NCBI RefSeq assembly: GCF_039904985.1
Contig: NZ_CP157005.1
Coordinates: 1,922,001-1,986,000, forward strand
Length of the DNA stretch: 64,000 bases
From: Methylomonas sp. AM2-LC
GTDB lineage: Bacteria > Pseudomonadota > Gammaproteobacteria > Methylococcales > Methylomonadaceae
Direction: 5' to 3'
In this document: one piece after another, positions 57,008 to 64,000 of the stretch
Layout of the letters: the number at the start of each line of letters is the position of its first letter
Numbering within the stretch: position 1 is the first letter of the stretch
The notes under the pieces: generated by a model
What the model was told of the DNA's origin: nothing
The model's input: only the letters and a program-made list of their open reading frames with translations
Database searches by the model: none
Translations under genes and position numbers: made by a program

Positions 57008-58282
57008 GTGTCCCTGCAAACCGTCAACGACCTGCTGAAAAAACACCGGCTAGTCGAGAGCATGTTGCAAAATCAACCCATGCATCGACGTAAGCTGGTC
57101 ACATCGCTAGTGCAAAAACAGCATATGGTGGAATTACACACACTATTGCGCCGCCTCACCGCCATAGAAATTGGCCAAATTCTCTCTTCACTGGAATTGG
57201 ACGATGCTATTCTGGTGTGGGAGCAAATTCAGGTTGAGCGGCAAGACGATGTACTGTGGGAAATTTCCGATACCCTGCGCGAAGAATTGGTGGGGGATAG
57301 GGAGCCGCATTGCGGCGAAGGACAGATGAGTGCTTTCGAACTGGTTAATGGTCGTCTGTCTAAAGTAGCGATTACCTGTCGTCACGATTTAGCCTCAATT
57401 AATCCTATCTGGATTGATTTGTTGGCACCCACCAAGGCACAGCGCATACTGATAGGTCAGCATTACGGACTGGAATTACCCGATCCTGCCGAATTGACAG
57501 ATCTGGAAGCCAGTGCGCGCTTTTATGTTGAACAAGACGAAATTCATATCCACTCTGATTTTTTGCTGGATAGGGAAGGCAAAGCCCGTAGCATACCCGT
57601 GGCATTTGTGTTACGTGGCGATATACTGTTTTCGGTACGTGATGAAGAGTTGCCAGTATTTCGTCTGCAACGCTTACGGGCGCGAACCCAGCCGGGGTTT
57701 GTGTCAGATAGTCGTGATATGCTGCTGGATTTATATGGGGCAGAGGCAGAATATTCGGCTGACTCGCTTGAAGATATCTATACAGAACTGGAATTGGTTA
57801 GCAAACAAGTATTAAGTCATAGCATGACTGACGAAGATGCCGCACAAATTCTGGCCGATATTGCTGAACAGGAAGATTTAAATGGTCGCATCCGGCGTAA
57901 TATTCTGGATACCCAGCGCGCCGTGTCTTTTTTATTGCGTCGTAAATTGTTAACCTCTACGCAACTGGAAGATGCCCAGCAAATTCTGCGCGACATCGAA
58001 TCATTGAATAGTCATACTGCATTTTTATTTGGTAAAATAAACTTCTTGATGGACGCCACTGTGGGTTTTATCAATATTAACCAGAACAAAGTCATCAAGA
58101 TTTTCTCGGTGGCCTCTGTCGCGTTACTACCACCCACCTTAATCGCCAGCATTTATGGCATGAATTTCCAACACATGCCAGAACTGGAGTGGATGTTGGG
58201 CTACCCGTTTGCCTTAGGTTTGATGATCACCTCCGTTCTATTGCCGTATCTGTTTTTCAGACGTAAAGGCTGGTTACGTTAA
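57008..58282 (+). CDS. CorA-family divalent metal transporter with long N-terminal domain
   Basis: The C-terminal part is a CorA channel. The helix LLPPTLIASIYGMNFQHMPE carries the GMN signature, and a second helix (YPFALGLMITSVLLPYLFF) and a basic tail follow. The first ~80 residues (VTSLVQKQHMVELHTLLRRL, TAIEIGQILSSLELDDAILV) resemble the helical N-domain of MgtE magnesium channels, so the 424-residue protein may combine an MgtE-like regulatory part with a CorA pore. The start is GTG 57008, with GGAG 6 bp upstream. The ion (Mg, Co or Zn) cannot be told. Confidence 0.85.
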   Translation: MSLQTVNDLLKKHRLVESMLQNQPMHRRKLVTSLVQKQHMVELHTLLRRLTAIEIGQILSSLELDDAILVWEQIQVERQDDVLWEISDTLREELVGDREPHCGEGQMSAFELVNGRLSKVAITCRHDLASINPIWIDLLAPTKAQRILIGQHYGLELPDPAELTDLEASARFYVEQDEIHIHSDFLLDREGKARSIPVAFVLRGDILFSVRDEELPVFRLQRLRARTQPGFVSDSRDMLLDLYGAEAEYSADSLEDIYTELELVSKQVLSHSMTDEDAAQILADIAEQEDLNGRIRRNILDTQRAVSFLLRRKLLTSTQLEDAQQILRDIESLNSHTAFLFGKINFLMDATVGFININQNKVIKIFSVASVALLPPTLIASIYGMNFQHMPELEWMLGYPFALGLMITSVLLPYLFFRRKGWLR

Positions 58283-58310
58283 ACCCTCGTTGGCTGGTTA
58301 ACCATCGTAG

Positions 58311-58340
58311 GCTGGGTAGAGGCGAAAGCCGAAACCCAGC
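58311..58340. repeat. Palindromic intergenic element
   Basis: GCTGGGT (58311-58317) and ACCCAGC (58334-58340) are separated by 16 bp that contain GGCGAAAGCC, itself a small hairpin. It looks like a short dispersed palindromic repeat and may act as the corA terminator. Confidence 0.5.
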
Positions 58341-58473
58341 ATTGTGTTTCAACTTATCTGACTAATCTCGGCGCCCAGCCCAGCATCAAAAGCCAGGTAA
58401 CTGATCAACCGGGTGAGTAGTTATGGCTTAGTTTAATCTAACCGCTTAAAACAGAATTTCTGGTAACGGCACT

Positions 58474-59355
58474 ATGCAAAACAAAACTATCGCCATTTTC
58501 GGCGAAGTATTATTCGATTGCTTTCCCGATGGATTGCAGGTATTGGGTGGCGCACCTTTCAACGTAGCCTGGCATTTGCAAGCCTTTCGCCAATCACCTT
58601 TATTCATTAGTCGGGTAGGGGATGATCATGCGGGCAGCCAAATCCGTAACGCAATGCAAGGTTGGGGAATGAGCGTAGCGGGTTTGCAAATTGATGCCAC
58701 ACATCCTACCGGTATTGTCAGTGTCAGCTTGCACAAGGGTGAGCCCAGCTACCAAATTGTAGATAATCAAGCTTATGATTTTATCGAATCACAAGCATTT
58801 CCTGATCCTCAGCCAGATATTCTTTACCATGGCAGTTTGGCTTTGCGACATGAGACTTGCAGACAAACCTTGCGTAGCTTAAAAATGCGCTTTCAGGGCA
58901 AAGTATTTGTTGATGTTAATTTGCGTAGTCCGTGGTGGGACAAAGCCATGCTGGAGAACTGGCTAGCCGAGGCCGATTGGGTAAAACTCAACGAGCAGGA
59001 ATTACAGTTACTCAACCCAACTCCACTCAGTCTAGAAAGCAAAATGCACGCTTTTCTGCAACAGTATCAATTAAGCGGATTGATAGTCACCAGAGGTAGT
59101 GCTGGGGCAGTTGCTGTTACCACGGCTCTTGATTTTATCCATGTTACACCTGAATCGCAGGTGACAGTCGTTGATACCGTGGGTGCAGGAGATGCTTTTT
59201 CGGCTGTGTTACTGTGGGGTATTCAACAAAATTGGACTTTGCCTATCACCTTGCAACGCGCCCAAACGTTTGCCTCCGCTTTAGTTGGGCAACGGGGCGC
59301 TACAGTGGATAGTTTAGCGTTTTATCAGCAGTTTCTTGAGGAATGGGCGTTATAA
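58474..59355 (+). CDS. PfkB-family carbohydrate kinase (fructokinase-like)
   Basis: This 293-residue sugar kinase opens with IAIFGEVLFDCFPDGLQVLG and GAPFNVAWHLQAF (PfkB signature 1 region) and ends with VVDTVGAGDAFSAVLLWGI, where the catalytic Asp lies in GAGDAF. DVNLRSPWWD and VKLNEQEL fit the fructokinase branch. The substrate is not certain. It is transcribed alone. Confidence 0.88.
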   Translation: MQNKTIAIFGEVLFDCFPDGLQVLGGAPFNVAWHLQAFRQSPLFISRVGDDHAGSQIRNAMQGWGMSVAGLQIDATHPTGIVSVSLHKGEPSYQIVDNQAYDFIESQAFPDPQPDILYHGSLALRHETCRQTLRSLKMRFQGKVFVDVNLRSPWWDKAMLENWLAEADWVKLNEQELQLLNPTPLSLESKMHAFLQQYQLSGLIVTRGSAGAVAVTTALDFIHVTPESQVTVVDTVGAGDAFSAVLLWGIQQNWTLPITLQRAQTFASALVGQRGATVDSLAFYQQFLEEWAL

Positions 59356-59548
59356 ATAGCCTATCCGGCACAGATGATTAGCGAGTTAAGCACGTCTTTC
59401 AGTTAAGCTGATTTATTTTCTTAACCCCCACCTGCCTAGATGCTAATAAAGCCAAGATTTGGGTGGGTGGCTTAATCCCGGTAACAATAATTGTTCCGAT
59501 TAATTTATACCTAAATGATTCAATAATAATAACCTGAAATAACAAATT

Positions 59549-60721
59549 ATGAATGCTATCAATAAAGCACAGCTAGGTTGTGATGAGTTAGATGTTTTGC
59601 GCGGATTGGCTGCGCTTTTTATGATAGTTAATCATGCCGGATATAACCTAGTAGAGCCAGAGTTATACAGTCATTCAATTTTTGATCTTGTTTTAGTTGT
59701 CAGTAGTTATGCGCCTGTATTATTTTTTTTTGCGACAGGGGTTGGTGCAGGTATACAGTCAACGTATAAATTAAAGAATTTTAATTGGTATCCGGTTTTA
59801 TATAAAACAGCCGTCCTGCTATTAGCTGATTGGTTGGGATTTTGGAGTTTAGGCATAGCCTGGGGAATAGATTTTCTGGGGTTTATCGCTATATCGGGAG
59901 TTGTTCTTGAGTTTATCCGGTGTTCGAAGAATCCCATTATTTCATGCCTAGTAGGGATTTTAACTTTTTCGCTGTTTCGCTATGCAATTGGGCCGCATCT
60001 TGATCCAGTTACCGAAAATAATTTCATCACAAATTTACAACATTGGGTGTTTGGGAATATTGGCGTTCAAGGTGCAACTTATCCGCTTTCTCCCTGGATG
60101 GTTTATCCGTTATGGGGTTATATAGTTGGATTTTACATTATGCATTACCGTCCAATAATCGAAACCCATAAAGTTAAATTAATTGTTACCCTTATCTGTT
60201 TAGCGCTTTTACCCGCAGTGTTGAGTATTGTTGCTGAAAGGCGGGGTTTTTCTTTCATTAGATGGGGTACTGTCGGTGTTGGTTTTTATATCCGTAGCTT
60301 TGCAGTAGTTTTGTTGAGTTTAGCCTTTGTGTGGATAATCAGTGCGTTATCAAGCCTAACAGCTATCAAGCATGCGCTATCATTAAGAGGTACATCGTCC
60401 TTGGCAGTTGTACCCATACACTATTATATTATTTATCTGGTTTCTTTAGTATTCGTAGAAAAAGACTTAAACACATTTTTTCCGCTAATATTAGTTATTT
60501 TAGCACTCAGTTTTTGGTTAGCAAAAGGCACTAACTCTCTAGGTAATATGATGCGTCAATCATTAAACCCCCAAGTTGGAACGATAGGGCTAATGGTTTT
60601 ATACATCCCTGTTGCCTTTCTAACTTTTTATTATGGCTTTCAGGCTTCCAGTTTATCTATCGAATACAAGACATTAGGCCAACTATTATTATCTTTGCTA
60701 TTCGTTTTGAGAAAGCCATGA
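59549..60721 (+). CDS. Multi-span membrane protein, HGSNAT/DUF1624- or acyltransferase-like
   Basis: This 390-residue protein has about ten hydrophobic helices. The opening CDELDVLRGLAALFMIVNHA with a conserved Arg and His is the pattern shared by membrane acyltransferases and the DUF1624/heparan-acetyltransferase group. VLFFFATGVGAGI and the WVFGNIGVQGATYPLSPWMV to YPLWGYIVGFYI span fit the latter. It may acetylate a sugar at the membrane. The exact family and substrate are not established. It converges on the Rpn-type nuclease gene. Confidence 0.7.
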   Translation: MNAINKAQLGCDELDVLRGLAALFMIVNHAGYNLVEPELYSHSIFDLVLVVSSYAPVLFFFATGVGAGIQSTYKLKNFNWYPVLYKTAVLLLADWLGFWSLGIAWGIDFLGFIAISGVVLEFIRCSKNPIISCLVGILTFSLFRYAIGPHLDPVTENNFITNLQHWVFGNIGVQGATYPLSPWMVYPLWGYIVGFYIMHYRPIIETHKVKLIVTLICLALLPAVLSIVAERRGFSFIRWGTVGVGFYIRSFAVVLLSLAFVWIISALSSLTAIKHALSLRGTSSLAVVPIHYYIIYLVSLVFVEKDLNTFFPLILVILALSFWLAKGTNSLGNMMRQSLNPQVGTIGLMVLYIPVAFLTFYYGFQASSLSIEYKTLGQLLLSLLFVLRKP

Positions 60722-60734
60722 TATATAATCCGCA

Positions 60735-61577
60735 CTATGCGCTAAACACTTCTTCCAGTGTGTTGGCGTCCAGTATGCGTTCCCCCCAGATTTCCAGATG
60801 TTCGATTTGTGCTTCCGCCAGTTTTTGTTGTGCCCATAACGGTAATGGGCCAAAGCGTTTGTTTAGTAGTCGAAGTAACAGCTGGGTTTCGCCCTCAATC
60901 TTACCTTCTATCTTACCTTCTATCTTACCTTCTGCCACTACTTCTTGATAAAAACGGGTTTGTTTTAATTGCACATCATTTAAGGCTAGCATGATTCTGA
61001 TCTCCTCTCGACTCAAATTCGGTAGTTTATAGACTAGTACAGTCTCAATAAATTCCAGCACATCCTTACTGAGTGCAGTTCCATTCTCGGTTTGTTGTGC
61101 CAGCAAAGTTTGCACTAATGGCGCAGTTTCTGCAACTGTACAAGCTAGTAGTTTTAATAATGTGAAAGCAGGGTCATTGCTATGTTGATAATCTTCAAGA
61201 TAAAGCCGCTTCACTTGTGGTAGCGTGAGTAAAAAAGAAAACTCTGCTGCGGGTGGTTTTTCCGTTGCCCGATTAGGATAAACCACAAAAGCCAGCCAAT
61301 CCCGTCCTGGTTTTTGCTGGTATAAATACAACATGATCTCGCTGCAAAAACGGCCATAAAAGTGCTGATCCGGTTGGTATTGCACTTCAACAAAGATTAG
61401 CGGTAGCGTAGAATCGTTAGCAGTTGGTTTAAATATGCCATCGATTCTAAAGCTGGTTTGTTTGATTTCTTCGGAAACAAATTGATAACTATCGGCCTGA
61501 AACGGTAATTGCAACATGCTTAAAGCTAACTGCGGCCAGTTTTGGAACAAGCGGTAGAAAAGGCTATCGGTTTGCAC
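60735..61577 (-). CDS. Rpn/DUF2887-type PD-(D/E)xK nuclease-like protein
   Basis: This 280-residue protein of the recombination-promoting nuclease/DUF2887 type begins MQTDSLFYRLFQNWPQLAL. The active-site strand region is FRIDGIFKP...PLIFVEVQYQPDQHFYGR, with Asp, Glu and Gln instead of the usual E-x-K. The C-terminal DUF4351-like tail (TQLLLRLLNKRFGPLPLW) is preceded by GKIE repeated in tandem, encoded by a 12-bp repeat at 60901-60934. Such genes vary in repeat number and are often multicopy. Confidence 0.8.
   Translation of the reverse strand: MQTDSLFYRLFQNWPQLALSMLQLPFQADSYQFVSEEIKQTSFRIDGIFKPTANDSTLPLIFVEVQYQPDQHFYGRFCSEIMLYLYQQKPGRDWLAFVVYPNRATEKPPAAEFSFLLTLPQVKRLYLEDYQHSNDPAFTLLKLLACTVAETAPLVQTLLAQQTENGTALSKDVLEFIETVLVYKLPNLSREEIRIMLALNDVQLKQTRFYQEVVAEGKIEGKIEGKIEGETQLLLRLLNKRFGPLPLWAQQKLAEAQIEHLEIWGERILDANTLEEVFSA
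60901..60934. repeat. 12-bp tandem repeat inside the Rpn-type gene
   Basis: Nearly three head-to-tail copies of TTACCTTCTATC encode EGKI-type tetrapeptide repeats in frame. Because the unit is a multiple of three, copy changes alter linker length without shifting the frame. Confidence 0.8.
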
Positions 61578-61647
61578 GGGTTGGTATCTGTTGGGATGAT
61601 TTTGAATAGGTATTATAAGCTATAGTTAGCTCTGGAGGCTTAAGCCG

Positions 61648-61776
61648 TAACTTAAAAATATATATTAATTAGATATTTAATATGTCATCGAAAGACCTGA
61701 CTTTGTATTTTCTACCAAACTAAAAATTTGAGCTTGATGGCGGCGATTAAGGCTTTATGGTGCGGTTCGTAAACTC
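61648..61776 (+). repeat. About 125-bp direct repeat, copy 1
   Basis: This copy matches 62944-63069. The right 94 bp (61683-61776) differ at about five positions, and the A+T-rich left ~33 bp are less well conserved. The conserved core begins TGTCATCGAAAGACC and ends GTGCGGTTCGTAAACTC. The two copies flank the gene at 61840-62724. Confidence 0.85.
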
Positions 61777-61839
61777 TCCACATCCTTCGCGCTTTGTACC
61801 CATTGCTCAAATAATGAGTTATCGGCAAGTAAATACTTG

Positions 61840-62724
61840 TCATTTAGTCATAGGAGGAATACCTGCCAGAATAGAAATAAAAGGTATGGAAACATTCAGC
61901 ATAGCCAGAAAACTGGAATTATCGGGAACATTTGTCCATTGCCAAGCCCAGATCCAAATTAGGTAGTTTTCACCCGGTTCAAGTATGATAGTAAAAGGTG
62001 TTAATCTATCTGAACCAAATGGGCCAAATAAACCTATGTTAGCTGTGTCGGATAGCAGTCCATTACCGTTTATGCCTGAAAATGGGGTAAAATTACTATC
62101 ACTCCACAATGCAATGTTGTTGGAAAAAGTCGTTAAATTATTACTGGTTTGCACAACGGTTACTCCTAATCCTCCTAGAGACGAATAATCAGGATGATGA
62201 TTTTCAAATGATATAACACTAAATTGATAATTTCCCTGCGGTGTTATCTCGGCCATTAATCGCGTTGATGACTGTAAAATAAATCCAACACCAGCTGCCG
62301 ATATATCGTATGGTTTAGGCTGTAACGTCAGAAACTTCCCATCAGCTTTTGCGCCGAAAGCATCCGCAACGCCCAAACTCCATTCCCTATCATAAGGCGG
62401 AGAAATAATTTGGCTACCCGCCTTTACCTGTAAATCTAAAGATCGTATAGGAGCGGCTCTACCAGCACCAGTTCTCAACCAATCATTTAGTTTGTTATAT
62501 GTTCGTGATTTTAGTAATGTGGATTGTTCCAAGCTAATAGTAGAAGCTTTATGATGTATGGTTGTGCAATGTGAAGTAAGACCGATAAATCTGGCTTCTA
62601 CATGTTTGGTAAGCAAATTTACATCATCATCACCACTTTCTTTGGGCTGATTTCCTCGACTAATAATCCCGTGCGATTTTGATCTGAGGCTATCTCGAAT
62701 CAGTTTAATATATTCATCTGACAT
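61840..62724 (-). CDS. Unrecognised protein, 294 aa, between two direct repeats
   Basis: The protein begins MSDEYIKLIRDSLRSKSHGI. The first ~110 residues are polar and helical. The rest is mainly beta-strand-like, with many Gly, Asn, Ser and aromatic residues (GNYQFSVISFENHHPDYSSL, FTIILEPGENYLIWIWAWQW, LAMLNVSIPFISILAGIPPM). There is no signal peptide or lipobox. The strand-rich C-terminus ends in a hydrophobic stretch. I know no family. It stands alone inside a ~1.3-kb unit bounded by the direct repeats, which suggests it was acquired or duplicated with them. Confidence 0.6.
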   Translation of the reverse strand: MSDEYIKLIRDSLRSKSHGIISRGNQPKESGDDDVNLLTKHVEARFIGLTSHCTTIHHKASTISLEQSTLLKSRTYNKLNDWLRTGAGRAAPIRSLDLQVKAGSQIISPPYDREWSLGVADAFGAKADGKFLTLQPKPYDISAAGVGFILQSSTRLMAEITPQGNYQFSVISFENHHPDYSSLGGLGVTVVQTSNNLTTFSNNIALWSDSNFTPFSGINGNGLLSDTANIGLFGPFGSDRLTPFTIILEPGENYLIWIWAWQWTNVPDNSSFLAMLNVSIPFISILAGIPPMTK

Positions 62725-63302
62725 GTTTTTCTCCTAAAAAATTGAAAAATACACCAACCTAGATATTTTCTTAATTACAAGAATCGAAATTTAATGAAAA
62801 TACTAAATTGTTTGTCTGTAACTCTTGATAAGCAAAGTACTGTAGATACTATAGCTTAAATTGTTAATATTAAACCAATTATCGCCTATGGGTCAGCTTC
62901 ACTCAGAATCAATATGGCCAGGTCTTTCAATAACACATATTTGTCTTAAAATAAGTATTAATTAGAGGTTAAATGTGTCATCGAAAGACCTAACCATGTA
63001 TTTTCTACCAATCTAAAAATTTGAGTTTGATGGCGGCGATTAAGGCTTTATGGTGCGGTTCGTAAACTCATCACACCCGAGCTAATGACAATCGCGGCGC
63101 TCTAATCCAGAATATTACGTAAGCTAAACAGCGACTCTAGCGTCTGAATCACGTATGCAGGAACAGTCAACATGACATCCTCCAATTTCAGCTATTGATT
63201 CGGTTTGGATGATATTCGGAAAGGAAAAATTCTTGCAGTTTACAAATTTATTGTTGCGACACAGGTTTAGGGACAGATTTACTGTTATCAGCTTAATAAC
63301 TT
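62725..63302. other. Gene-free stretch with repeat copy 2
   Basis: About 580 bp with no supported gene. It holds the promoter region of the leftward gene at 62724, the second copy of the direct repeat (62944-63069) and, near 63265, a GTTTAGGGACAGATTTAC motif of the kind seen beside decayed mobile sequences. It ends in what looks like the right half of an integron recombination site (63285-63309). Confidence 0.5.
62944..63069 (+). repeat. About 125-bp direct repeat, copy 2
   Basis: This is the second copy of the 61648-61776 sequence, 1,293 bp downstream in the same orientation. The most conserved part is 62976-63069. Confidence 0.85.
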
Positions 63303-63309
63303 GTTGGGC
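63285..63309 (+). other. Half attC-like site upstream of the last gene
   Basis: TTAATAACTTGTTGGGC (63293-63309) has the layout of the L'-R' half of an integron attC, with GTTGGGC as the core site (GTTRRRY). The left half of the site is not evident, so it may be a truncated attC or a fusion point. The downstream gene starts 4 bp later, as cassettes usually do. Confidence 0.5.
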
Positions 63310-63312
63310 ATC

Positions 63313-63939
63313 ATGACAAAGCAGCTTATCGGTTATAGCCTTTCGAGTCACGACAACGTCAGCTATATGCTCGGAGAAGAAACACAGCGTGCACTAGATG
63401 GAGAGCGCGAGTTTTTTGACTGGCGTTTTCTGAAAAATGGTGGACAACATCCTGCGACTTGTCCCAAATGCGGAAGGAAAATTAACCATGATTATATTGA
63501 TCCAAGCTTTAGGCTTCACAAGAAAAGCATGGACATCAGTTCAACATATGATGGCTACACAATCGTTTCGGATAAATTCAAGAGTTTTTGCGAGAACCAT
63601 GAGATAAATGGCATTGAATTTATTACCTTGCCATCTCAACCAAAACATTATTGGCTTGTTATACGCAACATTCTAGAAGTTGATAAGAGCACATCATTGG
63701 GGATTCGGTTTCTTTACTATTGTGATCTATGCGAATGCTACGCAGGTGTTTTTGGCACAAGCCGACTTCGGTTCAAAGGTGTCGAGTTCCCCATTTCTCT
63801 AGGTATGTATCGCACAGATTTAGAGTTTGCACAGGCTCATGAACAATCCCCTGTTATTGTTGTTGGTACTGAAGTCGGAACTGCAATTAGAGCAGCTAAA
63901 TTCAAAGGTGTATGCTTAAACAAGATCGAGTACGTATGA
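63313..63939 (+). CDS. Cysteine-rich hypothetical protein, integron-cassette gene, 208 aa
   Basis: This protein begins MTKQLIGYSLSSHDNVSYML and has a C-x2-C pair (TCPKCGRKINHDYIDP, about residues 49-64) and a second (YYCDLCECYAGVFG, about 135-148). These could bind zinc. The rest is mixed alpha/beta with aromatic clusters. It ends in RAAKFKGVCLNKIEYV. The family is not recognised; the pattern is like that of small cytoplasmic immunity-type proteins found in cassette arrays. The gene fills the space between a GTTGGGC core and a downstream attC, so it is placed as a mobile cassette. Confidence 0.7.
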   Translation: MTKQLIGYSLSSHDNVSYMLGEETQRALDGEREFFDWRFLKNGGQHPATCPKCGRKINHDYIDPSFRLHKKSMDISSTYDGYTIVSDKFKSFCENHEINGIEFITLPSQPKHYWLVIRNILEVDKSTSLGIRFLYYCDLCECYAGVFGTSRLRFKGVEFPISLGMYRTDLEFAQAHEQSPVIVVGTEVGTAIRAAKFKGVCLNKIEYV

Positions 63940-64000
63940 CCTCCAACCCAATGTTCAAGCAGGACGCCGTAGAATCGCGGTGCCCCTTAACTTTACGTTA
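63940..64000 (+). other. Integron attC site, cut by the window end
   Basis: Directly after the stop codon are CTCCAAC (R''-like, 63941-63947), GTTCAAG (L''-like, 63953-63959), an imperfect central hairpin (GACGCCG with CGCGGTGC) and CTTAAC...ACGTTA (L' and the start of R', to 64000). The order and spacing match attC sites of the 60-bp type. The final RRY bases lie outside the window. Confidence 0.7.

Noticed and set aside
60898..60940. Possible CRISPR-like repeat
   Set aside because: The 12-bp units are directly adjacent with no spacers and lie in frame inside a gene.
63124..63351. Minus-strand 75-codon frame near the right end
   Set aside because: It crosses the integron core site and the start of the cassette gene, lacks a ribosome site, and its product looks random.

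Overview
The window looks like a gammaproteobacterial chromosome of middling G+C. The housekeeping block trxA-rho with divergent rhlB, and yrfG next to nudE, has the arrangement familiar from gammaproteobacteria. A methanotroph such as Methylomonas or a relative is a guess from overall flavour only; no methane-oxidation gene is in view. From left to right the window holds a prophage (1 to about 35,034, left end outside), a short mosaic of defence and toxin remnants (35,250-41,750), ordinary chromosome (41,750-61,580), and a repeat-rich right end that stops inside an integron recombination site.

Prophage. The left edge carries a lambda-like immunity region. Four copies of one operator (TAACA-N3-TGTTA or a one-mismatch variant) sit at two promoters that point away from each other. 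PL reads out of the window to the left and PR reads into cro. Between them lies a leftward repressor operon whose second gene, a three-helix membrane protein, occupies the position of lambda rexAB. To the right come a terminator, a tRNA gene, a LuxR-type HTH gene, two small genes, a Toprim/VapE primase-helicase and a structured non-coding stretch. A probable Q-type antiterminator follows, then a near-consensus promoter with a terminator just downstream, as at lambda pR'-tR'. The late genes are those of a podovirus that combines Bordetella phage BPP-1-like head genes (T7-type portal, Bbp19-like, scaffold, capsid, Bbp16-like cement) with T7-like tail tube and ejection genes (gp11-, gp12-, gp13- and gp14-like proteins, a transglycosylase protein, and a 2,497-residue protein with JAMM and HExGH motifs). 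A lysis cassette with holin, outer-membrane lipoprotein and lipase, and a tail cassette with an SGNH esterase bounded by 72-bp direct repeats, are embedded in the late operon. The prophage ends in the 3' half of a tRNA-Ser(UGA) gene, which marks the right attachment site. The intact tRNA and the integrase should lie to the left of the window.

Right of the attachment site are a Fic-domain gene and two orphan RHS C-terminal tips in opposite orientation. Each tip has its own immunity gene. An IS6-family element lies between the two modules and a 15-bp inverted sequence bounds them. After these come murI, a broken toxin-antitoxin pair and an SMR efflux gene.

The chromosomal part holds a beta-carbonic anhydrase, a TetR regulator facing a small membrane protein with a visible operator, a three-PAS diguanylate cyclase, a GH5 glucanase, an SbmA/YddA-like ABC protein with a degenerate ATP site, rho, trxA, rhlB, yrfG, nudE, a GDP-mannose pathway enzyme, phoU, a CorA transporter with a long N-terminal domain, a sugar kinase, a membrane acyltransferase-like protein and an Rpn-type nuclease. 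The last 2.4 kb contains an unrecognised gene between two copies of a ~125-bp repeat and a cysteine-rich gene that sits as an integron cassette.
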